Assembly: GCF_000739715.2 (NCBI RefSeq)
Contig: NZ_BBJC02000007.1
Span: forward strand, 46,691 to 110,690
Direction: 5' to 3'
From: Falsirhodobacter sp. alg1
GTDB taxonomy: Bacteria; Pseudomonadota; Alphaproteobacteria; Rhodobacterales; Rhodobacteraceae
DNA length: 64,000 nt
Below, one piece after another: positions 57,126-64,000 of this stretch (positions within the stretch are counted from its first letter, which is position 1; the number at the start of each line of letters is the position of its first letter). The notes beneath the pieces were generated by a model. It saw only the letters and a list, made by a program, of their open reading frames with translations, was not told the origin of the DNA and made no database searches. The position numbers were made by a program, and so were the translations under genes.

Positions 57126-57584
57126 ATGGAAATGCGCATCATATACCTCCTCCCGCTTATCGCCGTTGCCGGTTGTTCGCACCTGCCCGGTTTGAAATCA
57201 CGCACCGACGCCGCTCAGGCGACGGATACCGCCCCTGTTGCTGCCTCCAGCTCTGCCATCGGCGGGGCAGCGCGCAGCGCCGACAGCTATGACCTGACCT
57301 CCGCCGCCGAGCGGGAGCGGGCTTTGAATACCCCCGTAGACAGCGGCGCCAAGGAGCTGGGATCCGTGGTCATCACCTTGGGCAATGCGGCAGAGCCTGG
57401 GTTCTGGCTGCGGTCCTCACTGGTCAAGCAGACCTCCAAGGGACGGGTCGAAACGGCGGATGGGCAGACAGTCGCAGTGGATCTGCTGCCGGGCGTCGGA
57501 TCGGCTCAGCTGTCACTTGCCGGGTATCGCGCCCTTGGGTTGTCTCTGACATCCCTGCCGCAGGTCACAATATACCAGAATTGA
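57126..57584 (+). CDS. Small lipoprotein of unknown function
   Basis: 152-residue predicted lipoprotein (ATG at 57126; ATG at 57132 is also possible). The signal peptide ends in lipobox AVAGC, lipidated cysteine residue 17 from the first ATG. A low-complexity Ala/Ser/Thr linker follows, then a compact C-terminal domain ([20 protein letters not shown] to [20 protein letters not shown]). Related Rhodobacterales proteins are often labelled D-galactarate dehydratase, which this is not by any visible motif. Divergent from moaA by 69 bp. Confidence 0.75.
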   Translation: MEMRIIYLLPLIAVAGCSHLPGLKSRTDAAQATDTAPVAASSSAIGGAARSADSYDLTSAAERERALNTPVDSGAKELGSVVITLGNAAEPGFWLRSSLVKQTSKGRVETADGQTVAVDLLPGVGSAQLSLAGYRALGLSLTSLPQVTIYQN

Positions 57585-57598
57585 CTACCAGAACTGAC

Positions 57599-57613
57599 GT
57601 TCACTAATTGTTC
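57599..57613. promoter_or_regulatory. Alphaproteobacterial SOS (LexA) box upstream of uvrA
   Basis: GTTC-ACTAATT-GTTC at 57599-57613 is an exact GTTC-N7-GTTC direct repeat, the LexA site of Rhodobacter and other Alphaproteobacteria. It lies 65 bp before the uvrA start. Confidence 0.85.
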
Positions 57614-57677
57614 ACGTGTTGGCTTGGCACAGGCGCCCCCTGTGCCTATTTAAGGGCCAACTGATCCGGGGAATGGC

Positions 57678-60542
57678 ATGGAACAAAAGTTCATCGAAGT
57701 GCGCGGCGCGCGCGAGCATAACCTCAAAGGTATCGATGCGGATATTCCGCGAGACCAGTTCGTGGTCATCACGGGGTTGTCCGGCTCGGGTAAATCCAGT
57801 CTGGCCTTCGATACCATCTATGCCGAGGGGCAGCGGCGGTATGTCGAAAGCCTGTCGGCCTATGCGCGCCAGTTTCTGGACATGATGGGCAAGCCGGATG
57901 TGGACCATATCTCGGGCCTGTCCCCGGCCATTTCGATCGAACAGAAAACGACCTCGAAGAACCCCCGTTCTACCGTCGGGACCGTTACGGAAATTTACGA
58001 TTACATGCGCCTGCTGTATGCGCGTGCGGGCACCCCCTATAGCCCCGCCACCGGAGAGCCGATCACAGCCCAGCAGGTTCAGGATATGGTTGATGCCGTC
58101 ATGGCGATGCCGGAGGGTACGCGGGGCTATCTGCTGGCCCCCATCGTGCGTGATCGCAAGGGCGAGTACCGGAAGGAGTTTCTGGAACTGCGGAAGCAGG
58201 GTTTCCAGCGGGTCAAGGTGAACGGCACCTTCCATGAACTGGACGAGCCGCCGACGCTGGACAAGAAATTCCGCCATAACATCGATGTGGTGGTGGATCG
58301 CATCGTTGTGCGTGAGGGGATCGAGACGCGGCTTGCCGACAGCTTTCGCACTGCATTGAACCTGGCGGACGGCATCGCCATTTTCGAAACCGCCGTGGCA
58401 GAGGATGAAGAGGCAACCCGTACGACCTTCAGCGAAAAGTTCGCCTGTCCTGTGTCCGGTTTTACCATTCCGGAAATAGAGCCGCGGTTGTTTTCCTTCA
58501 ACGCGCCTTTCGGGGCCTGTCCTGCCTGCGACGGTCTGGGTGTGGAGCTGTTCTTTGACGAACGGCTGATCGTGCCTGACCAGAATCTCTCGATCGCCCA
58601 AGGGGCCATTGCGCCTTGGGCCAAATCCAAATCCCCCTATGTAACCCAGACGATCGAGGCGATTTCGAACCATTACGGTTTTGACCGCAAAACCAAATGG
58701 AAGGATCTGCCTGAAAAGGTGCAGAAAGTCTTTTTGCATGGGTCCGGCAAGGAAGAGATTACCTTCCGCTATGACGAGGCTGGCCGTGTCTATTCCATCG
58801 CCCGCACGTTTGAAGGGCTGATCCCGAACATGGAGCGGCGCTATCGCGAAACCGATAGCAACTGGTCCCGCGAGGAAATGGAACGCTATCAGAACAACCG
58901 TTCTTGCGGCACCTGCGGGGGCTATCGTCTGAAGCCCGAGGCGCTGGCAGTCAAGATCGGGGGGCTGCATATCGGTCAGGTCGTGGTCATGTCGATCAAG
59001 GATGCACATGCGTGGATGGCCACCGTGCCCGACGCGCTGACCAACCAAAAAAACGAGATTGCCCGCGCCATCCTCAAAGAGATCCGCGAGCGCCTTGGGT
59101 TTCTGGTCAATGTCGGACTCGATTACCTTTCGATGAGCAGGGCTGCAGGAACACTGTCGGGTGGTGAAAGCCAGCGTATCCGGCTGGCAAGCCAGATCGG
59201 GTCCGGTTTGACGGGCGTTCTGTACGTTCTGGACGAACCCTCTATCGGGCTGCACCAGCGGGACAATGACCGGCTGCTGACCACGTTGAAGAACCTGCGG
59301 GATCAGGGAAACTCGGTGCTGGTGGTAGAGCATGACGAGGACGCAATCCGCGAGGCCGACTATGTTTTCGACATCGGTCCGGGGGCAGGGGTCCATGGCG
59401 GCGAAATTGTGGCCCAAGGCACACCGGCCGAGATAGAAGCCAATCCGAACAGCATCACTGGCCAATATCTGAGCGGCGTGCGGGCCATCCCGATCCCGGC
59501 CAAACGGCGCAAGGGCAGCGGCAAGAAACTGACCGTGGTCAAGGCTTCGGGCAATAACCTGCACAATGTGACGGCCGATTTCCCCTTGGGTAAGTTCGTC
59601 TGCGTGACCGGCGTTTCAGGGGGCGGAAAATCGACCCTGACGATCGAGACATTGTACAAGACGGCGGCATTGAAGCTGAACGGGGCACATGAAACCCCGG
59701 CGCCTTGTGAAACGATCAAGGGGTTCGAACATCTGGACAAGGTGATCGACATCGACCAACGCCCCATTGGCCGGACCCCGCGCTCCAATCCGGCCACCTA
59801 CACCGGTGCCTTCACGCCGATCCGCGACTGGTTCGCCGGCCTTCCGGAATCCAAGGCGCGCGGCTATGGCCCGGGGCGGTTCAGCTTCAACGTCAAGGGC
59901 GGGCGCTGCGAAGCTTGTCAGGGCGATGGCCTGATCAAGATCGAAATGCACTTTCTGCCCGACGTCTATGTAACGTGCGAAACCTGCAAGGGTGCGCGCT
60001 ACAATCGTGAAACGCTGGAGATCAAGTTCAAGGACAAGAGTATTGCCGATGTTCTGGCGATGACGGTGGAAGATGCGCAAAGCTTTTTCCAGGCTGTGCC
60101 GTCCATCCGCGAGAAGATGGATGCGCTGGTTCGCGTTGGCCTTGGCTATATCAAGGTGGGGCAACAGGCCACCACGCTTTCGGGCGGTGAGGCGCAACGG
60201 GTCAAACTGTCGAAGGAACTTGCGCGGCGGGCAACAGGGCGAACCCTTTATATTCTGGATGAACCTACGACCGGCCTGCACTTTGAAGACGTGAAGAAAC
60301 TGTTGGAAGTGCTGCATGAGCTGGTCGATCAGGGCAATACCGTGGTGGTGATCGAACATAACCTCGATGTGGTGAAAACCGCAGACTGGGTGATCGACAT
60401 CGGACCCGAGGGCGGCGACGGTGGCGGCCTGATCGTGGCCGAGGGGACACCGGAAGATGTATCGGCCAATAAGGATAGCCATACCGGCTACTATCTTGGC
60501 CCGATGCTGAAGGCGAAATCCGCCAAGGTGGCGGCCGAATAG
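57678..60542 (+). CDS. uvrA: UvrA, excinuclease ABC subunit A
   Basis: 954-residue DNA damage sensor of nucleotide excision repair with two ABC ATPase modules. First Walker [17 protein letters not shown] (about residues 33-48), zinc-binding CPACDGLG and CGTCGGYR segments, signature [16 protein letters not shown], second Walker [11 protein letters not shown], zinc finger [14 protein letters not shown], and signature [15 protein letters not shown] with Walker [12 protein letters not shown]. Starts [23 protein letters not shown]-regulated according to the upstream LexA box. Confidence 0.98.
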   Translation: MEQKFIEVRGAREHNLKGIDADIPRDQFVVITGLSGSGKSSLAFDTIYAEGQRRYVESLSAYARQFLDMMGKPDVDHISGLSPAISIEQKTTSKNPRSTVGTVTEIYDYMRLLYARAGTPYSPATGEPITAQQVQDMVDAVMAMPEGTRGYLLAPIVRDRKGEYRKEFLELRKQGFQRVKVNGTFHELDEPPTLDKKFRHNIDVVVDRIVVREGIETRLADSFRTALNLADGIAIFETAVAEDEEATRTTFSEKFACPVSGFTIPEIEPRLFSFNAPFGACPACDGLGVELFFDERLIVPDQNLSIAQGAIAPWAKSKSPYVTQTIEAISNHYGFDRKTKWKDLPEKVQKVFLHGSGKEEITFRYDEAGRVYSIARTFEGLIPNMERRYRETDSNWSREEMERYQNNRSCGTCGGYRLKPEALAVKIGGLHIGQVVVMSIKDAHAWMATVPDALTNQKNEIARAILKEIRERLGFLVNVGLDYLSMSRAAGTLSGGESQRIRLASQIGSGLTGVLYVLDEPSIGLHQRDNDRLLTTLKNLRDQGNSVLVVEHDEDAIREADYVFDIGPGAGVHGGEIVAQGTPAEIEANPNSITGQYLSGVRAIPIPAKRRKGSGKKLTVVKASGNNLHNVTADFPLGKFVCVTGVSGGGKSTLTIETLYKTAALKLNGAHETPAPCETIKGFEHLDKVIDIDQRPIGRTPRSNPATYTGAFTPIRDWFAGLPESKARGYGPGRFSFNVKGGRCEACQGDGLIKIEMHFLPDVYVTCETCKGARYNRETLEIKFKDKSIADVLAMTVEDAQSFFQAVPSIREKMDALVRVGLGYIKVGQQATTLSGGEAQRVKLSKELARRATGRTLYILDEPTTGLHFEDVKKLLEVLHELVDQGNTVVVIEHNLDVVKTADWVIDIGPEGGDGGGLIVAEGTPEDVSANKDSHTGYYLGPMLKAKSAKVAAE

Positions 60543-60653
60543 CGTATCAATCACGACCGTACCCCGAGGGGGGTAATTACCGGATTGCACGATTTTCCTT
60601 GCGGATTTTCGCGCAATCCGATTGTTTCCGCCCAGAGGGCAGGGGGAATACTA

Positions 60654-61136
60654 GTGCGCATCGGTCTTTATCCGGGAACATTCGATCCCGTTACTTTGGG
60701 GCATCTGGATATCATGCACAGGGCTGCCCGCCTTGTGGATCGCCTTGTCATCGGTGTCGCGATCAACCGTGAAAAGAAGCCGATGTTCGAACTGCAGGAA
60801 CGTGTGGAGATGATCCGCATGGAGACCGCGCAGATCACCGCCTGCGAAGTGATCGTTCATCCGTTCGAGAACCTGCTGATCGATTGTGCCCGCGATGTCG
60901 GGGCGCAGGTCATCATCCGCGGTCTGCGCGCGGTGACCGATTTTGAATACGAATTCCAGATGGTCGGCATGAACCGCCTGATGGATGACAGCATCGAGAC
61001 GGTGTTCCTGATGGCCGATGCCCGCCGTCAGGCCATCGCATCCCGCCTGGTAAAGGAAATTGCCCGTTTGAACGGTGACATCTCCAAATTCGTTACACCT
61101 GCCGTGGCGAAGGCATTGATCTCTCGGGTGCGATAA
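60654..61136 (+). CDS. coaD: CoaD, phosphopantetheine adenylyltransferase (GTG start)
   Basis: 160-residue nucleotidyltransferase that makes dephospho-CoA. It starts with GTG at 60654 (residues read RIGLYPGTFDPVTLGH after the first), with AGGGGGA upstream; longer frames carry 23 unrelated residues. The nucleotidyl motif GTFDPVTLGH, GVAINREKKPMF and IIRGLRAVTDFEYEFQM are diagnostic; IASRLVKEIARL is near the C-terminus. Its stop shares one base with the start of the sensor kinase gene (TAATG). Confidence 0.96.
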   Translation: MRIGLYPGTFDPVTLGHLDIMHRAARLVDRLVIGVAINREKKPMFELQERVEMIRMETAQITACEVIVHPFENLLIDCARDVGAQVIIRGLRAVTDFEYEFQMVGMNRLMDDSIETVFLMADARRQAIASRLVKEIARLNGDISKFVTPAVAKALISRVR

Positions 61137-62146
61137 TGCGCCGGGTGCTGCGCTGGTTGGCCCCCGTATTTTCCACTCAACGGTCCCCCCTGTTCAGGTG
61201 GAGCTTTGCTGTCATATCCCTTGTCCTTGCAATCGTCCTGCGATGGGTCGTGGCGGGATACCTGCCGGCAGGCTTTCCCTTTCTCACATTCTTTCCGGCC
61301 ATCATCCTGACCACATTCCTTGGGGGGTTCCGTCCGGGACTGTTCGTATGTGTCGGATCGTTCTTTGCTTCTTGGCTGCTGTTTGTGTCGGAACCCGGCA
61401 CGGTCAACTTCTCGGCCGAGGCGATGGTCGCCATGGCCTTTTTCGCCTTTGTCGCGGCCACGGACCTGATCCTGATTACGCTGACCCTGCGCGTCACCCA
61501 GCAGCTGGAAAAAGAGCGTCGCATCTCCTCGGTTCTGGCCGAGCAGCGGGGTCTGATGTTCCACGAGCTTCAGCATCGCGTGTCGAACAATCTCGCCACG
61601 GTTGCAGGGTTGCTGACCATCCAGCGCCGCGCTGTAAAGGATGAGGTCGCCCGCAAGGCGCTGGATGATGCCGCGGCCCGCATCAATGTGGTGGCCCGGA
61701 TGAAACGCATTCTGCATGACCCCTTGGCACAAGAGGTGTCGTTCGGGGATGTACTTCAGGATATGGCCCGCGACATGATCGAGGCGTCTGGCGCCACGGA
61801 CCGCATCACAATGCGGTTCGACTGTGCGCCTGTGGCCATTCCACGGGATCAGGCCATTCCGTTCGGGCTGATCGCGACCGAATTGCTGACCAATGCGGTG
61901 GAACATGGCTTTGCCGGTGATGGCACCGGCGTGATCGATGTGCGTCTGTCGCAGGATGCGGGCTATGTGACGCTGACAATTGCGGATCAGGGGCGGGGCC
62001 TGCCCGAAGGGTTCTCGCTTGATAAGGCGACCAGCCTCGGGCTGACCTTGGCCAGCCAGTTCGCGATCCAGCTGAATGGAGAGCTGACAATGAAAAACCG
62101 CCCCGAAGGTGGGGCGGTTTCCAGATTGGCATTCATGCCTGCTTAG
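61136..62146 (+). CDS. Membrane sensor histidine kinase, DUF4118 and HisKA_2 domains
   Basis: 336-residue kinase. Residues ~20-120 have four hydrophobic helices resembling the KdpD-type DUF4118 region ([22 protein letters not shown] in part). The kinase core has HisKA_2 motif [20 protein letters not shown] with H147, ATP site [14 protein letters not shown] and [12 protein letters not shown]. HisKA_2 kinases in this class often lack a cognate gene next door, as here. Stop and the convergent gap stop overlap by four bases, and the last codons contain the gap terminator. Confidence 0.9.
   Translation: MRRVLRWLAPVFSTQRSPLFRWSFAVISLVLAIVLRWVVAGYLPAGFPFLTFFPAIILTTFLGGFRPGLFVCVGSFFASWLLFVSEPGTVNFSAEAMVAMAFFAFVAATDLILITLTLRVTQQLEKERRISSVLAEQRGLMFHELQHRVSNNLATVAGLLTIQRRAVKDEVARKALDDAAARINVVARMKRILHDPLAQEVSFGDVLQDMARDMIEASGATDRITMRFDCAPVAIPRDQAIPFGLIATELLTNAVEHGFAGDGTGVIDVRLSQDAGYVTLTIADQGRGLPEGFSLDKATSLGLTLASQFAIQLNGELTMKNRPEGGAVSRLAFMPA
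62093..62120 (-). terminator. Intrinsic terminator of gap, embedded in the 3' coding part of the sensor kinase gene
   Basis: AAACCGCCCC (62095-62104) pairs with GGGGCGGTTT (62111-62120) around loop GAAGGT. On the minus strand the stem leads into TTTTT (62097-62093), about 23 bp past the gap stop. On the plus strand only TTTCC follows, so it should act mainly on gap. Confidence 0.8.
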
Positions 62147-63144
62147 ATCAGCTTGCCCATCGCCACGGCAGTATCTGCCATGCGGTTGGAGAAGCCCCAC
62201 TCGTTATCGTACCACGACAGGATACGAACCATGCGACCCTCGATCACCTTGGTCTGATCCATGTGGAAGACCGAGGAATGCGGGTCGTGGTTAAAGTCCG
62301 AGCTGACATTTGGTGCCAGTGTGTAGCCCAGAACGCCCTTGAGAGCGCCATCGGCTGCAGTTTTAATGGCCGCGTTCACTTCTTCGACCGTGGTGTCGCG
62401 TGCAGCTTCGAATACCAGATCCACAACCGATACGTTCGGGGTCGGTACGCGGATAGAAACGCCGTCCATCTTGCCCTTCAGCTCGGGCAGAACCAGACCG
62501 ACAGCCTTGGCAGCACCGGTGGATGTCGGGATCATCGACAGGGCGGCGCCCCGTGCGCGGTACAGATCCTTATGCGCGGTATCCAGCGTCGGCTGGTCAC
62601 CGGTATAAGAGTGGATCGTGGTCATGAAGCCCTTCGAGATACCGATGGCATCGTTCAGAACCTTGGCAACCGGCGAAAGGCAGTTCGTGGTGCAGGAGGC
62701 ATTCGAAACAATCAGATCATCTGCGGTCAGCGTTTCGTGGTTCACACCGAATACGATGGTTTTATCCGCACCGTCCGACGGAGCCGAAACCAGAACGCGC
62801 TTTGCACCGCTTTTCAGGTGGATCGACGCTTTTTCCTTGGACGTGAAGATGCCCGTGCATTCCAGCACGACATCGACATCGCCCCAAGGCAGTTCAGCCG
62901 GGTCACGCAGCGAGGTGACGCGCATCGGTCCGCGACCTGCATCGATCGTATCTTCGGTCGTGGTGACCTCACCCGGAAAACGGCCATGGACCGAATCAAA
63001 GCGCAGCAGATGCGCATTCGTTTCCACCGGAGCCAGATCGTTGATGGCGATCACTTCGATGTCTGTACGGTTTGATTCAATGATGGCGCGCAGTACGTTG
63101 CGACCGATGCGACCGAAGCCGTTGATGGCGACTTTGACTGGCAT
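62143..63144 (-). CDS. gap: Glyceraldehyde-3-phosphate dehydrogenase (first copy)
   Basis: 333-residue NAD(P)-dependent glycolytic/Calvin-type GAPDH. Start at 63144 ([20 protein letters not shown]), with GGGAGAG upstream. The Rossmann NGFGRIGR motif, NDL at residues 35-37 (an Asp that usually favours NAD), active-site C151 in [16 protein letters not shown] and [11 protein letters not shown] are present. It lies downstream of a small membrane-protein gene and a second gap copy on the same strand. Confidence 0.97.
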   Translation of the reverse strand: MPVKVAINGFGRIGRNVLRAIIESNRTDIEVIAINDLAPVETNAHLLRFDSVHGRFPGEVTTTEDTIDAGRGPMRVTSLRDPAELPWGDVDVVLECTGIFTSKEKASIHLKSGAKRVLVSAPSDGADKTIVFGVNHETLTADDLIVSNASCTTNCLSPVAKVLNDAIGISKGFMTTIHSYTGDQPTLDTAHKDLYRARGAALSMIPTSTGAAKAVGLVLPELKGKMDGVSIRVPTPNVSVVDLVFEAARDTTVEEVNAAIKTAADGALKGVLGYTLAPNVSSDFNHDPHSSVFHMDQTKVIEGRMVRILSWYDNEWGFSNRMADTAVAMGKLI

Positions 63145-63208
63145 AAATTCTCTCCCGATATGCGTTTGCGCTAACATGGGGGTTGTGTGGGGGGGTGTGC
63201 AAGGGGCC

Positions 63209-63349
63209 TTAACGCCAGAACTCCAACCACTCGATAAATTCGAGGAATTTACGTGCGGTAAAGGCTGTTCCGCCCCATCCGAAGATCAGATCAAGGGCAA
63301 TGGCCACGATGATTACCGCGGCCATGTAAAACGCAACTTTGTTCGGCAC
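63209..63349 (-). CDS. 46-residue membrane protein between the two gap genes
   Basis: Short gene starting with GTG at 63349, six bases after a GGAGG ribosome site (63360-63356) and 12 bp past the stop of the upstream gap copy. The product has one membrane helix ([19 protein letters not shown]) and an amphipathic C-terminus with four aromatic/acidic pairs ([13 protein letters not shown]). Start signal, spacing and composition favour a real gene. I recall similar tiny proteins beside gap in Rhodobacterales, but no function. Confidence 0.75.
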   Translation of the reverse strand: MPNKVAFYMAAVIIVAIALDLIFGWGGTAFTARKFLEFIEWLEFWR

Positions 63350-63361
63350 CGATGGCCTCCG

Positions 63362-64000
63362 TCAGTGGCGAAGGCGCCCCATTGCCGCAGCCACATCGGC
63401 CATCCGGCAGGAAAACCCCCATTCATTGTCGTACCAAGCCAGAACGCGCACCGTGCGTCCACCGATAACCTTGGTCTGATCGGGGGCAAAGATAGACGAA
63501 TAGGGGGTGTGGTTGAAGTCGATTGAGACCTTGGGCTCGGGATCATAGGATAAAATGCTGCCCATGGGGCCGGCAGCGGCCTTGCGCACCACTTCATTCA
63601 CTTCGTCGACAGTGACATTCCGGCCCGCGACGAAGGTCAGATCCACTGCCGACACATTGGGCGTCGGAACGCGGATGGCCGATCCGTCCAGCTTGCCCCG
63701 CAATTCGGGCAGGACCTCGGCAATTGCCTTGGCAGCGCCGGTAGAGGTCGGGATCATTGCCATGGCGGCGGCACGGGCGCGGTAAAGGTCACTATGCCGA
63801 TGGTCCAGCGTGGCCTGATCGCCTGTATAGGAGTGAATCGTCGTCATGATCCCGGAGTCGATGCCGATACTGTCGTTCAGCACCTTTGCCAGGGGGGCAA
63901 GGCAGTTCGTTGTGCAGGACCCGTTTGAGACCAGCCTGTCTTCAAGGGTCAGTGCCTTGTCGTTGACGCCATAGACCACCGTGCGGTCCACGTTCTTGGC
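63362..64000 (-). CDS. Glyceraldehyde-3-phosphate dehydrogenase, second copy (5' end outside window)
   Basis: 213 codons of the C-terminal part of a second GAPDH; the frame is open to the window edge. Active-site cysteine in SNGSCTTNCLAPLAKVLND, then [31 protein letters not shown] and [15 protein letters not shown]. It differs from the neighbouring copy in many positions (for example YDPEPKVSIDF versus [11 protein letters not shown]), so it is an old paralogue, not a fresh duplication. It heads the operon with the 46-residue protein and gap. Confidence 0.95.
   Translation of the reverse strand, partial: AKNVDRTVVYGVNDKALTLEDRLVSNGSCTTNCLAPLAKVLNDSIGIDSGIMTTIHSYTGDQATLDHRHSDLYRARAAAMAMIPTSTGAAKAIAEVLPELRGKLDGSAIRVPTPNVSAVDLTFVAGRNVTVDEVNEVVRKAAAGPMGSILSYDPEPKVSIDFNHTPYSSIFAPDQTKVIGGRTVRVLAWYDNEWGFSCRMADVAAAMGRLRH

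Noticed and set aside
57612..59564. Minus-strand open frame of 650 codons
   Set aside because: Antisense of uvrA, with no start signal and no family motif.
1..64000. CRISPR array, prophage, intact IS element or plasmid origin
   Set aside because: No regularly spaced repeats, transposase, integrase, phage structural gene or iteron cluster was found on reading both strands.

Overview
The window is a chromosomal segment of an alphaproteobacterium, almost certainly of the order Rhodobacterales. The support is the gene order mraY-murD-ftsW-murG-murC-(DUF2484)-murB-ddl-ftsQ-ftsA-ftsZ-lpxC-bamD-recN, a direct-repeat SOS box (GTTC-N7-GTTC) in front of uvrA, HWE/HisKA_2-type sensor kinases, and high-GC codon use. 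I cannot name the genus. No prophage, CRISPR array or intact insertion sequence was seen.

Layout. Bases 1-15734 (+) hold the division and cell-wall cluster: precursor synthesis (mraY, murD, murG, murC, murB, ddl), septum assembly (ftsW, ftsQ, ftsA, ftsZ), then lpxC, bamD and recN. Most of the genes up to ftsA touch or overlap their neighbours, so the block is probably co-transcribed; ftsZ and lpxC have their own leaders, and a terminator follows ftsZ. Bases 15731-23766 (-) hold a likely polyamine uptake and catabolism operon: a family-3 (amino-acid type) ABC importer, a class I amidotransferase, a glutamine-synthetase-like ligase, an FAD amine oxidoreductase and a class III aminotransferase. 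Bases 23834-29982 carry a TerB-domain protein, rlmJ, an MHS-family transporter, a glycosyltransferase, pyrG, secG and a small conserved-looking ORF. Bases 30055-33160 (-) are a marR/MFS/HlyD efflux operon, followed by a persulfide-dioxygenase-like hydrolase.

Bases 34254-41279 (+) are the most unusual part. They encode a 1040-residue hybrid kinase with three receiver domains, a CheR methyltransferase, a REC-PAS-HWE kinase-REC protein and a membrane diguanylate cyclase. The first three overlap one another, and the block starts just after an orphan terminator-like palindrome.

Bases 41332-51048 carry suhB, a fosmidomycin-resistance-like MFS gene, a metR-type regulator divergent from metF, a tandem glycine riboswitch with gcvT-gcvH-gcvP, and a KDG kinase. 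A tRNA-Cys(GCA) follows, then an AT-richer stretch with no convincing gene. From 51772 on come gamma-glutamyltransferase, an SSS-family symporter, moaA, a lipoprotein, uvrA (SOS box), coaD, a DUF4118/HisKA_2 kinase, and two tandem gap genes that enclose a 46-codon membrane-protein gene. The second gap gene runs off the right edge, and mraY is cut at the left edge.

Most of the window is core metabolism and cell biology. The points most worth a second look are the CheR/multi-receiver signalling block and its upstream terminator, the wiring of the polyamine cluster, the small genes inside the dcw and gap operons, and several compact regulatory sites (SOS box, MetR box, marR operator, glycine riboswitch, direct repeats upstream of the SSS transporter).
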